Part shown: piece after piece, positions 27,047-36,953 of the stretch
Layout: every line of letters starts with the position of its first letter
Numbering within the stretch: the stretch's first letter is position 1
Assembly: GCF_013385635.1 (NCBI RefSeq)
Contig: NZ_JACAPR010000012.1
Coordinates: 62,001-126,000 of the forward strand
Reading direction: 5' to 3'
DNA length: 64,000 nt
From: Pseudomonas gingeri
GTDB taxonomy: Bacteria > Pseudomonadota > Gammaproteobacteria > Pseudomonadales > Pseudomonadaceae
The notes under the pieces: generated by a model
The model's database searches: none
What the model saw: only the letters and a program-made list of their open reading frames with translations
Told to the model about the DNA's origin: nothing
Translations under genes and position numbers: made by a program

Positions 27047-28869
27047 TTCAGGGTCTCCAGGGCCGAAGTGAACGCACTGGCCCCCTGCTCCGCCGAGCTG
27101 AAGGCCATACGCATGAAGCCGAACAGTTCGCGGCCACAGCCGGTATTATTACCCAGCAGACCGATCGCCGGCTCGCGCGCTTCGAACTCGGCGTCATCCA
27201 CCAGCACCTTCAGCGTGCCGTGGACCCCATCGACGCGAATCACGTCACCATCGCGCACCCGCGCCAGCGCACCGCCGACATGGGCCTCCGGACAGACATG
27301 GATGGCCGCCGGAATCTTGCCCGAGGCGCCGGACATGCGCCCGTCGGTCACCAGCGCGACCTTGAAGCCACGATCCTGCAGCACGCCGAGGAACGGGGTC
27401 ATCTTGTGCAGCTCCGGCATGCCGTTGGAGCGCGGGCCCTGGAAGCGCATCACCGCCACGAAGTCCTTCTCCAGCAGACCGGCCTTGAAGGCATCGGCCA
27501 GATCCTGCTGGTCCTGGAAGACTACCGCCGGCGCTTCGACGACCTGGTGTTCCGGGGCCACGGCGGAGACCTTCATCACCCCGCGCCCGAGGTTGCCTTC
27601 CATCACGCGCAGGCCACCTTCAGGGGAGAAGGCACGGGCCACCGGGCGCAGGATGTTTTCGTCGAGGCTTTCGATCGGGCCTTCACGCCAGACCAGTTCA
27701 CCGTCCTGCAGGAACGGCTCCCGGGTGTAGCGACTCAGGCCGTGGCCGGCCACGGTGTTGACGTTTTCGTGAAGCAGGCCGGCTTCCAGCAGTTCACGGA
27801 TCAGGAACGACATCCCGCCCGCCGCCTGGAAGTGGTTGATGTCGGCCTTGCCGTTCGGGTAGACGTGGGACAGGGTCGGTACCACCTCGGAGAGGTCGGC
27901 CATGTCCTGCCAGGTCAGCTGGATCCCGGCTGCCTGGGCGATGGCCGGCATGTGCAGGGTATGGTTGGTCGAACCGCCGGTGGCGTGCAGGGCCACGATG
28001 GAGTTGACCAGCGACCGCTCGTCGACGATTTCGCCGATCGGCATGAAGTTGCCGCTCTGCTTGGTCAGGCGCGTGACCTGGAAGGCCGCCTCGCGGGTCA
28101 GCGCATCGCGCAGCGGGGTATTCGGGTTGACGAAGGACGCGCCCGGCAGGTGCAGGCCCATGACCTCCATCAGCAACTGGTTGGTGTTGGCGGTGCCGTA
28201 GAACGTGCAAGTGCCGGGGCTGTGGTAGGACTTCATTTCCGACTCCAGCAGTTCCTCGCGGCTGGCCTTGCCTTCGGCGTAACGCTGGCGGACGTCGGCT
28301 TTTTCCTTGTTGGAAATCCCCGAAACCATCGGCCCGCCCGGTACGAAGAGGGTCGGCAAATGACCGAAGCGCAGCGCGCCCATCATCAGGCCCGGCACGA
28401 TCTTGTCGCAGATGCCGAGCATCAGCGCCGCGTCGAACATGTTGTGGGACAGCGCCACGGCGGTGGACATCGCGATCACTTCGCGGCTGGCGATCCCCAG
28501 CTCCATGCCCGGTTCGCCCTGGGTCACGCCATCGCACATGGCGGGCACTCCACCGGCGAACTGACCGACCGAACCGATCTCGCGCAGCGCCTGCTTGATC
28601 TGCTCCGGATAGGTTTCATAAGGCTGGTGCGCGGAGAGCATGTCGTTATATGACGAAACAATTGCCACGTTGGCGGCATTCATCATGCGCAGGCTCTGCT
28701 TGTCTTCAGTGCCACACCCGGCCACACCATGGGCAAAGTTCGCGCACTGCAGCTTGCCGCGCATCGGACCGTCGCTGGCGGCGCCGCGAATCAGTGCCAG
28801 ATACGCCTCGCGGGTGGCGCGACTGCGGGCGATAAGACGTTCGGTGACCTCAAGAACGCGGGGATGCAT
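27043..28869 (-). CDS. edd: 6-phosphogluconate dehydratase
   Basis: Dehydrates 6-phosphogluconate to KDPG, the first committed step of the Entner-Doudoroff pathway. The 608-residue IlvD/Edd-family protein has the Fe-S cysteines in the GVAGCGTEDKQ, GICDKIVPG and GNNTGCGRELFG regions and the conserved VTDGRMSGASGKIPAAIH. It is divergent from gap, with a 211-bp space that holds two HexR-type boxes. Confidence 0.96.
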   Translation of the reverse strand: MHPRVLEVTERLIARSRATREAYLALIRGAASDGPMRGKLQCANFAHGVAGCGTEDKQSLRMMNAANVAIVSSYNDMLSAHQPYETYPEQIKQALREIGSVGQFAGGVPAMCDGVTQGEPGMELGIASREVIAMSTAVALSHNMFDAALMLGICDKIVPGLMMGALRFGHLPTLFVPGGPMVSGISNKEKADVRQRYAEGKASREELLESEMKSYHSPGTCTFYGTANTNQLLMEVMGLHLPGASFVNPNTPLRDALTREAAFQVTRLTKQSGNFMPIGEIVDERSLVNSIVALHATGGSTNHTLHMPAIAQAAGIQLTWQDMADLSEVVPTLSHVYPNGKADINHFQAAGGMSFLIRELLEAGLLHENVNTVAGHGLSRYTREPFLQDGELVWREGPIESLDENILRPVARAFSPEGGLRVMEGNLGRGVMKVSAVAPEHQVVEAPAVVFQDQQDLADAFKAGLLEKDFVAVMRFQGPRSNGMPELHKMTPFLGVLQDRGFKVALVTDGRMSGASGKIPAAIHVCPEAHVGGALARVRDGDVIRVDGVHGTLKVLVDDAEFEAREPAIGLLGNNTGCGRELFGFMRMAFSSAEQGASAFTSALETLK

Positions 28870-28978
28870 GTGTAGAACTCCAGGCTAACGGATGTGGCGA
28901 CCTGTGGTTCCAAGCTGACCGAAAGCCTCATAGGACAGGGCTTTTCAATCATCTGGACCTGTTGAGTCAGGTCACTCG

Positions 28979-28993
28979 TTGTAGATAAAACAA
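28979..28993. promoter_or_regulatory. HexR operator, edd side
   Basis: TTGT-AGATAAA-ACAA, a perfect match to TTGT-N7-ACAA, 110 bp before the edd start. Confidence 0.7.
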
Positions 28994-29040
28994 AATATTG
29001 CCACTAAAAAGGCTTGTTTTCTATTTTTATGCGAATAATC

Positions 29041-29055
29041 TTGTAATTCCAACAA
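29041..29055. promoter_or_regulatory. HexR operator, gap side
   Basis: TTGT-AATTCCA-ACAA, a second perfect TTGT-N7-ACAA, 26-40 bp before the gap start. It overlaps an A-rich AACAACAA motif (29051-29058). Two boxes 62 bp apart suit the two divergent promoters. Confidence 0.7.
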
Positions 29056-29080
29056 CAAAACTACGACAGGCGCTTTCCTC

Positions 29081-30082
29081 ATGACGCTACGAATCGCAAT
29101 CAACGGTTTTGGCCGCATCGGCCGCAACGTCCTGCGCGCACTCTATACCCAAGGTTACCGCCAGGACTTGCAGGTCGTCGCCATCAACGATCTGGGCGAT
29201 AGCTCCATCAATGCCCACCTGCTCAAGTACGACACCGTCCACGGTACCTTCGATGCCAGCGTAGAACATGACAACGAAAGCCTGACCGTCAACGGCGACC
29301 GCATCTCGGTCAGCGCGATCCGCAATCCGGCCGAACTGCCCTGGGCCGCCGAGAAGATCGATGTGGTCTTCGAATGCACCGGTCTGTTCACCGACCGTGC
29401 CAAGGCTGCCGCGCATCTTAGCGCCGGCGCGCGCAAAGTGATTATTTCCGCACCGGCCAAAGGCGCCGATGCCACCGTGGTGTACGGGGTCAACCATGAC
29501 ATCCTGCGCCAGTCGCACCAGATCATCTCCAACGCTTCGTGCACCACCAACTGCCTGGCCCCGGTGGCCCAGGTGCTGCACCGTGAGCTGGGTATCGAGA
29601 GCGGCCTGATGACCACCATCCATGCCTATACCAACGACCAGAACCTGACCGACGTCTACCACACCGACCCGTACCGCGCCCGTTCGGCGACCCAGAACAT
29701 GATCCCGAGCAAGACCGGTGCCGCCGAAGCCGTGGGCCTGGTGCTGCCGGAGCTGGCGGGCAAGCTGACCGGCATGGCCGTGCGCGTGCCGGTGATCAAC
29801 GTGTCGCTGGTGGACCTGACCGTACAACTCAAGCGCGAAGCCACGGCCGACGAGGTCAATGCACTGCTCAAGGAAGCCAGCCAGCACTCGAAGATCCTCG
29901 GCTACAACACCCTGCCGCTGGTTTCCAGCGACTTCAACCACAATCCGCTGTCGTCGATCTTCGACGCCAACCACACCAAGGCCAGCGGCAAGCTGCTCAA
30001 GGTCCTGGCCTGGTACGACAACGAGTGGGGTTTTTCCAACCGCATGCTGGATAACTGCCTGGCGCTTTGCAACGCGGAATAA
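29081..30082 (+). CDS. gap: Glyceraldehyde-3-phosphate dehydrogenase, type I
   Basis: Converts glyceraldehyde 3-phosphate to 1,3-bisphosphoglycerate. The 333-residue protein has GFGRIGR (9-15) for NAD binding and the catalytic Cys154 in ASCTTNCLAP. It is the gap-1 paralogue of Pseudomonas by position, divergent from edd and under HexR. Pseudomonas has a second gap used in gluconeogenesis. Confidence 0.95.
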   Translation: MTLRIAINGFGRIGRNVLRALYTQGYRQDLQVVAINDLGDSSINAHLLKYDTVHGTFDASVEHDNESLTVNGDRISVSAIRNPAELPWAAEKIDVVFECTGLFTDRAKAAAHLSAGARKVIISAPAKGADATVVYGVNHDILRQSHQIISNASCTTNCLAPVAQVLHRELGIESGLMTTIHAYTNDQNLTDVYHTDPYRARSATQNMIPSKTGAAEAVGLVLPELAGKLTGMAVRVPVINVSLVDLTVQLKREATADEVNALLKEASQHSKILGYNTLPLVSSDFNHNPLSSIFDANHTKASGKLLKVLAWYDNEWGFSNRMLDNCLALCNAE

Positions 30083-30120
30083 GCACGCGCAACGAAGGAA
30101 CGGGTAGGGAGCAGGAACCG

Positions 30121-30585
30121 ATGATAGGTATCAGTTTTACCCGCAACACCATGGCGGCGCGCAAGCGCATCGCCCTGGTGGCCCACGATCACTGCAAGGT
30201 ATTCCTGCTCGATTGGGCCGAGCGACAGAAGGATCGCCTGGCCCGGCACGAACTGGTGGCGACCGGGACCACCGGCCTGCTGCTGAACAAACGCCTGGGT
30301 CTGCCGGTGGAAAGCATGATCAGCGGTCCGCTGGGCGGTGACCAGCAGCTCGGCGCGCGGATCGCCGAACAGCGTGTCGACCTGCTGGTGTTCTTCTGGG
30401 ACCCCTTCGAACCACAGCCCCACGATCCGGATATCAAGGCCTTGCTGCGCGTCGCGGCGGTCTGGAACATCCCCGTGGCCTGCAACGAATGCACCGCCGA
30501 CTACCTGCTCAGCAGCCCGCTGATGGAGCAGGCCCACGAGTATCGGGTACCGGACTACGACGCGTATCTGTCAACGCGGCGCTAG
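30121..30585 (+). CDS. mgsA: Methylglyoxal synthase
   Basis: Turns dihydroxyacetone phosphate into methylglyoxal and phosphate, a bypass when phosphate is short or sugar phosphates pile up. The 154-residue protein has RIALVAHDHCK, ATGTTG, SGPLGGDQQ and FFWDPFEPQPHDPDIKALLR, the last with the catalytic Asp region of E. coli MgsA. The ATG at 30121 has AGGA upstream and lies 38 bases after gap, so the two are probably cotranscribed. An upstream in-frame start would overlap gap. Confidence 0.92.
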   Translation: MIGISFTRNTMAARKRIALVAHDHCKVFLLDWAERQKDRLARHELVATGTTGLLLNKRLGLPVESMISGPLGGDQQLGARIAEQRVDLLVFFWDPFEPQPHDPDIKALLRVAAVWNIPVACNECTADYLLSSPLMEQAHEYRVPDYDAYLSTRR

Positions 30586-30626
30586 TCCCGACGGGTTGCC
30601 CCAACGGGCATGCCGCCAAAAAAGAA

Positions 30627-30651
30627 AAAGCCTCGTGAGTCACGAGGCTTT
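30627..30651. terminator. Bidirectional terminator between mgsA and the small membrane gene
   Basis: An 11-bp perfect stem (AAAGCCTCGTG with CACGAGGCTTT, loop AGT) with an A-run upstream that gives T on the minus strand. Confidence 0.8.
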
Positions 30652-30669
30652 CGAGAGGCCAATGGTTCT

Positions 30670-30897
30670 TCAACTTTGCGGCTTCAGTCCCTGGGAAAGA
30701 CCGAACATGAACAACAGCAGATCGTGATCGGGCTTGGCGTCGGCGCCAGCCTTGGCCACCCGCGGCAAGGGACAATGACCACTGCCATTGGCCGTGGTGA
30801 GTATCTTCGTCCCTGGCTGCTCCCAGACCACCAGGGCCAGCGAAGCAATGGCCAGGGCACTGAGCAAGAACAAACCTCGAGCTATTTCTAACTTCAT
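30670..30897 (-). CDS. Small membrane or secreted protein, 75 aa, unknown function
   Basis: Residues about 6-25 form one hydrophobic helix, after a short charged start (MKLEIARG). The rest is polar. Its ATG overlaps the inaA stop (ATGA), which argues for a genuine coupled gene. I do not recognise the family. As the last gene of the colRS-linked run, a cell-envelope role is a guess. Confidence 0.6.
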   Translation of the reverse strand: MKLEIARGLFLLSALAIASLALVVWEQPGTKILTTANGSGHCPLPRVAKAGADAKPDHDLLLFMFGLSQGLKPQS

Positions 30898-31613
30898 CGC
30901 CGTAAACCTTTGATGGTGCTGCCGAACGCCATACCGTAAAAATAGCTCAGCTTGTTCCAGTCCGTGTCATTCCACGACGAATGGCGCCGCAGTTGCTTCA
31001 TGTCATGGCTCGCCGCCCGTCGGCGGCTCAAGCGCTGGCGAGCCTTCTCCAGATCCAGCAGCGCCACCTCGACATTGGCCGACTCACCTTCGCCGCTGAC
31101 CCGAACAAACACGTGCTTGATGTACAGGCAGCCATGCTGCCAGCGACCGCGGTGCATCCGCGCCAGAGTCTCGGCGAGTTCCTGCAGCACACGATCATGC
31201 ACGACCTCGCCGTGGCGCTCACGACCGCCCTCGGCATACCAGTTCTCGATCTCGGTGAAACCATCCAGCGCCGCGGTGACCAGCAAGGCCTGCCACGCCC
31301 CCTCGTCACCGCGCCGGGCGCCGCAGAACACCAGTTCGGGCACCGCCACGTCCAACATGCGCAACCCCTTCAGCGCAGCCTGCTCACGCAGGACCGTCGG
31401 ACGACCGAAGGGGTGCAACAGGCTGCGGTAGGTATGCCCCACCTGGCGTTTCACATACAACAGTCGACCGCTGCTACCCATCACTCGCTGGACGCCACTC
31501 TCCCCGCCTCGACGCTGGTTGGGCTCTTCAACCCACTCACCCTTCTGTTGCCAGAAATACTCGAAGCGATCCTTGGTGACATCTTTCGCGTGCGATACGT
31601 ACTCAACGGTCAT
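30894..31613 (-). CDS. inaA: InaA-family lipopolysaccharide kinase-like protein (WarB)
   Basis: A 239-residue protein of the Kdo/WaaP kinase superfamily. The sequence has a glycine- and Lys-rich N-lobe, HGCLYIKHVFV in place of the catalytic loop, and LLDLEKAR with the metal-binding Asp. In P. putida and P. fluorescens WCS365 this gene (inaA, warB or wapQ) follows the colRS genes and affects LPS core phosphorylation. It lies four bases after warA. Confidence 0.86.
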   Translation of the reverse strand: MTVEYVSHAKDVTKDRFEYFWQQKGEWVEEPNQRRGGESGVQRVMGSSGRLLYVKRQVGHTYRSLLHPFGRPTVLREQAALKGLRMLDVAVPELVFCGARRGDEGAWQALLVTAALDGFTEIENWYAEGGRERHGEVVHDRVLQELAETLARMHRGRWQHGCLYIKHVFVRVSGEGESANVEVALLDLEKARQRLSRRRAASHDMKQLRRHSSWNDTDWNKLSYFYGMAFGSTIKGLRR

Positions 31614-31617
31614 CCTG

Positions 31618-32298
31618 TTACCTCTTGCGCAATATATAAACCCGCCACATGGCGTAGAGCGGGAAGAAATCCAGATGCTCCTGGATGCGAAACCCCGCTT
31701 GCCTGAATTCTTCTTCTACCTTGGCCGCAGGCAGCACGTAACGGTTCTGATAACCGTCCTGTGCACCGTCGGCCTGCCGCTCGCGCTCCAGGCGCTTGCG
31801 TTTCCAGGCCTTGAAATTGCCGTCGACCCAGAGTGAAACGATCACGCTGTCACGGGTTACCCGCTGAAACTCCTCCAGCAAGGCCATACGATGCGCCGAT
31901 TCGCCGATATGGTGTAGCAGGCGCATGCAGAAAATGCTGTCGACGGCGTTATCAGGCAAGTCGATATCAAATGCCGACGTTTGCAGCGGCCGTATCCTCT
32001 TGACCACGTCGGCCGGCTGCGCCTTGAGCGCGGTTTCAAGCATGGGCGCCGAGTTATCCGCACCGATGATCACCCGGTTGGGTTTCTCCGCCAACAGTGG
32101 CCAGAACCGTCCGGCACCGCACGGCAAGTCGAGCACCAGGCCAGGCTCGCCGGCCAGGGCCAACGCGGCACGCGCCAGTTGCTCATCACGCTTGTGGGAC
32201 AACCGACGCGCCAAGCCTTCCTTGTGCTTGAGCAGATACTGCTGGGCATGTTTGTCGTCGTACTTGTCGGAAAATTCAAGTTTTATCGGGGAATTCAT
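31618..32298 (-). CDS. warA: Class I SAM-dependent methyltransferase (WarA)
   Basis: A 226-residue protein with the SAM-binding motif LVLDLPCGAGRFWPLL, an acidic motif II (VIIGADNSAPML) and SIFCMRLLHHIGE. In Pseudomonas this gene (orf222 in WCS365) stands between colRS and inaA and is a ColR target. A partial ColR-like site lies 67 bases upstream. The methyl acceptor is not known. Confidence 0.88.
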   Translation of the reverse strand: MNSPIKLEFSDKYDDKHAQQYLLKHKEGLARRLSHKRDEQLARAALALAGEPGLVLDLPCGAGRFWPLLAEKPNRVIIGADNSAPMLETALKAQPADVVKRIRPLQTSAFDIDLPDNAVDSIFCMRLLHHIGESAHRMALLEEFQRVTRDSVIVSLWVDGNFKAWKRKRLERERQADGAQDGYQNRYVLPAAKVEEEFRQAGFRIQEHLDFFPLYAMWRVYILRKR

Positions 32299-32364
32299 CG
32301 CAATCTCCTGTAGCTAACCACCGCCACAGTAGGTCGGTGCGTGTCAGCGACAGGTCGTCCCCTC

Positions 32365-32380
32365 GTGAAAATTTTGTTCT
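32365..32380 (-). promoter_or_regulatory. Partial ColR-like site before warA
   Basis: The minus strand ends in ATTTTCAC, 7/8 to the TTTTTCAC core I recall for ColR sites, with A and C at the expected upstream places but three other mismatches. Weak evidence. Confidence 0.3.
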
Positions 32381-32459
32381 GCCTCGAACAAACCATTACA
32401 AAGTTTTACAGGCTAGCCGTGATAGCCGAGGGCCATATCTGTACACTTCGACGAAGTCT

Positions 32460-32481
32460 GTGCCCTGAAGAAACAGGGCAC
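32460..32481 (-). terminator. Hairpin after colS, possible weak terminator
   Basis: An 8-bp perfect stem (GTGCCCTG with CAGGGCAC, loop of six) 12 bases past the colS stop, with no T-run. It may only partly separate colRS from warA-inaA. Confidence 0.5.
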
Positions 32482-32492
32482 GGCGGGAGGAA

Positions 32493-33773
32493 TCAGGCAG
32501 TGGGCCGCGTCAGGTCCACATGGAAGCGACAACCATTGGGCTGCATGGTCGTCAGGCTGACATACCAGCCCTGGTTCTCGCAGATCCGCTGCACCAGCGA
32601 AAGCCCCAGGCCCAGGCCTTCACCACGCTTCTCATCACCCCGCACAAAAGGCTGGAACATCGCCTCGCGCTTTTCTTCCGGGATCCCGACACCACTGTCC
32701 TCGACCACGAAGCCCGTCGGTTCGAGTGTCAGGCGGATAAAGCCCTGTTCGGTGTAATGCAGGGCATTGCGCAACAGATTGCCCATCACCGCGTGCAGGA
32801 ACGTCGCGTTGTAACGCGTATCGAGGGGATTGCCCGGATCGAAGATCAGCTCCAGGCCTTTTCCCTCGATAGGTGCCCGCCAGAGGCCGATCAGATCCTC
32901 GGCCACCAGCTTGAGCGAAACCTGCGGCGACATGCTGGCGTCTTCACGCTGGGCACGGGCCAGCATCAGGAAAGTCTGCACCAGCTCGCGCATTTCCTCG
33001 CAGGCCCGGGCGATACGTTCGACCTGGTTACGACCACGCTGATCGATCGCCGGGTTTTCCAGCAACAGCTCGCAGGAACTGGCCAGCACCATCAAGGGCG
33101 TGCGCAGTTCGTGGCTGACATCACTGGTAAACAGCCGTTCGCGGGTCAGGGCCTGACGCAAGCGCCCCAGCGTTGCATCGAACGCCACCGCCAGCTCACC
33201 CACCTCGTCCGCCGCATAGTCAGGCGCAAGGGGTGGCGCGAGCCCGAGCAACTGGTCGCGGTGACGTACCTGGCGGGCCAACCGCACCACTGGAGCCATC
33301 ACCCGTCGAGCCAGGACCCAGCCGAGGAACACCGCCAGGGCGAGGGCCAGGACAAACCCCACCAGCACTACGGCGAACAACACCCGCTCACGCTCCTCGA
33401 AGTCGCTCTGGTCCTGCAACAGCACGTAGCGCCGGCCATCAACCACCTCGACCATGGCGTGATAGGACAGCTGTTCGCGAAAGACTTCATGAAATCCCGG
33501 ATCGAGGTGGCGCAAATCCTTGGGCAACTCGAAATCGCCCTTGCCGCCGCTGTAGTAGAACAACTGGTCGGGTTCGGGCCGGTGGCTCCAGTCCCCCACG
33601 CTGTCCATCAGCAGCAGACGCTGCAGATCGCCGCCCAGGCCGGCGGAGATCAGTTTTTCCTCGACCAGGTGGACCGTGGCGACGATGCCCATGGCAAAGG
33701 CACCCGCCACCAACGCGCTCATCAACGCAAAGGCAATGATGATCCGCTGGGCAAGACTCTGCTTAAACTCCAT
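32493..33773 (-). CDS. colS: Sensor histidine kinase ColS
   Basis: A 426-residue membrane kinase. The start at 33773 (MEFKQSLAQRI) has GAGGG upstream and overlaps colR by 11 bases. With it His35, Glu38, Glu96, Glu126 and Glu129 fall on the metal-sensing positions described for P. putida ColS, including the ExxE pair in FEERE. His221 in SDVSHELRTP is the phospho-acceptor; NLLRNALHY and GLGLGLSLV are the ATPase boxes. ColS senses excess Fe(III), Zn and other metals. Confidence 0.93.
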   Translation of the reverse strand: MEFKQSLAQRIIIAFALMSALVAGAFAMGIVATVHLVEEKLISAGLGGDLQRLLLMDSVGDWSHRPEPDQLFYYSGGKGDFELPKDLRHLDPGFHEVFREQLSYHAMVEVVDGRRYVLLQDQSDFEERERVLFAVVLVGFVLALALAVFLGWVLARRVMAPVVRLARQVRHRDQLLGLAPPLAPDYAADEVGELAVAFDATLGRLRQALTRERLFTSDVSHELRTPLMVLASSCELLLENPAIDQRGRNQVERIARACEEMRELVQTFLMLARAQREDASMSPQVSLKLVAEDLIGLWRAPIEGKGLELIFDPGNPLDTRYNATFLHAVMGNLLRNALHYTEQGFIRLTLEPTGFVVEDSGVGIPEEKREAMFQPFVRGDEKRGEGLGLGLSLVQRICENQGWYVSLTTMQPNGCRFHVDLTRPTA

Positions 33774-34446
33774 CACGGCCCTCGGCCAGGCGGTAACCGA
33801 CACCATGCACGGTGTGCAGCAACGGCTTGTCGAACGGTTTGTCGATCACCTGGCGCAACTGGTGCACATGGCTGCGCAGGCTGTCGCTGTCCGGACAATC
33901 GTCGCCCCACAGGGCTTCTTCCAGAATTTCCCGGCGCAATACGTGCGGGCTTTTCTGCATCAGCACCGCCAGCAGTTTCAGGCCCACCGGATTGAGCTTG
34001 AGCAGGCGCCCCTGGCGGGTGACTTCCAGGGTATCCAGGTCGTAGCTCAGGTCACTGACCTGCAAGGCACGCCGACCGCCGCCCTGGGCACGCCGCAACA
34101 CCGCCTCGATACGCGCCGCCAGCTCCGACAGCGCGAAGGGCTTGAGCAGGTAGTCATCGGCGCCGGACTTGAAGCCCTGCAAACGATCATCGAGCTGATC
34201 ACGGGCCGTCAGCATGATCACCGGCGTGTCGCGCCGGGCATCCTCGCGTAGACGCTTGCACAGGGTGTAGCCGTCGATCCCGGGCAGCATGATGTCGAGC
34301 ACGATCAGGTCGTAGTGCTCGGTGGCGGCCAGGTGCAGACCCGACAAGCCGTCCTGCGCGCAATCGACGGTATAGCCTTTAAGCCCCAGGTAGTCGGCCA
34401 GGTTGGCGAGGATATCGCGGTTGTCTTCAACCAGTAGAATTCGCAT
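33763..34446 (-). CDS. colR: Response regulator ColR (OmpR family)
   Basis: A 227-residue regulator with Asp51 in LIVLDIMLPGIDGY, the switch lysine in LLKPFAL, and a winged helix ending LHTVHGVGYRLAEG. It controls genes for outer-membrane integrity and metal tolerance. It is first of colR-colS; the 260-bp space to groL holds its promoter and the groL terminator. No clear promoter is identified. Confidence 0.93.
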   Translation of the reverse strand: MRILLVEDNRDILANLADYLGLKGYTVDCAQDGLSGLHLAATEHYDLIVLDIMLPGIDGYTLCKRLREDARRDTPVIMLTARDQLDDRLQGFKSGADDYLLKPFALSELAARIEAVLRRAQGGGRRALQVSDLSYDLDTLEVTRQGRLLKLNPVGLKLLAVLMQKSPHVLRREILEEALWGDDCPDSDSLRSHVHQLRQVIDKPFDKPLLHTVHGVGYRLAEGRDGV

Positions 34447-34660
34447 GGGTACTTTCTCCGTACGCAGTAACGGCCGTCATGGCCCGCGCAGCTTAAGGTG
34501 TAGTTCGGCTCACCGCTAGGGCACGAAGATTTAATGGTTTTTTCACTCGAGGTTCACGGCCTGGGCACAGTGTCACCGGTAAAATCGGGCGCCCCCGCTG
34601 TATTACCCCCCCGATCCGCTCTCTCTCCGGTCAGCCCGCGAGACAGAATCGCGCCCATGA

Positions 34661-34687
34661 AAAAGCCCCGCACCAGGCGGGGCTTTT
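34661..34687 (-). terminator. Rho-independent terminator after groL
   Basis: An 11-bp stem (AAAAGCCCCGC with GCGGGGCTTTT, loop of five) 20 bases past the groL stop, ending in T on the minus strand. Confidence 0.85.
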
Positions 34688-34707
34688 CTGTACGGGAGCC
34701 GGGTGGC

Positions 34708-36354
<1,647 letters not shown>

Positions 36355-36403
36355 GATCGTAATTCCTTGAATACTTTGTCGTAGCGGGAAAAATGAGCGG
36401 GAA

Positions 36404-36697
36404 TCAGCCTTCGATAACAGCGAGAATTTCGTTCTCAGCCATTACCAGCAGGTCTTCGCCGTCTACTTTCACAGTGTTGCTGCCGGAGTAAGGGCCAAAC
36501 ACAACCTTGTCACCCACTTTCACGGCCAGCGCACGGACTTCACCGTTGTCCAGCACGCGGCCGGTACCTACAGCGAGAATTTCACCGCTGTTGGCTTTCT
36601 CGGCAGCCGAACCTGGCAGAACGATGCCGCCAGCGGTTTTCTTTTCTTCTTCGCTGCGACGGATGACGACGCGGTCATGCAGAGGACGAAGCTTCAT
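36404..36697 (-). CDS. groS: Co-chaperonin GroES
   Basis: The 97-residue lid of GroEL, starting MKLRPLHDRVVIRR and with the mobile loop near EEKKTAGGIVLPGSA. An AGGAGA ribosome site precedes the ATG. The leader is about 140 bases from the sigma-32 type promoter. Confidence 0.98.
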   Translation of the reverse strand: MKLRPLHDRVVIRRSEEEKKTAGGIVLPGSAAEKANSGEILAVGTGRVLDNGEVRALAVKVGDKVVFGPYSGSNTVKVDGEDLLVMAENEILAVIEG

Positions 36698-36840
36698 TGT
36701 CGATCTCTCCTAATTATGGTTTTCAGCGACCGGTATCGATACCGGCCTGTTAGCAAATCCGGCGTTGCCGGTTGCGGCTCGACAAGCGAACCGCAGAAGA
36801 CTGTCTGGCGGTTTACGCCAAAAACCTTGCGGTGACCGTT

Positions 36841-36868
36841 ACATAGGGTCGCCAAAGATAATTACAAG
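36841..36868 (-). promoter_or_regulatory. Heat-shock (sigma-32) promoter of groESL
   Basis: On the minus strand CTTGTAA, 13 bases, then CCCTATGT, close to the CTTGAAA and CCCCATNT consensus with usual spacing. Confidence 0.75.
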
Positions 36869-36912
36869 GGCCGGGTGACGATTTTTTTTGCAGTGAGCGT
36901 CCCCATAAAACA

Positions 36913-36938
36913 CACACGGCACCCGAAGGTGCCGTGTG
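36913..36938 (-). terminator. Rho-independent terminator after fxsA
   Basis: An 11-bp perfect stem (CACACGGCACC with GGTGCCGTGTG, loop of four) followed by TGTTTTA on the minus strand. Confidence 0.8.
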
Positions 36939-36953
36939 GAGGATGCCGATCGA

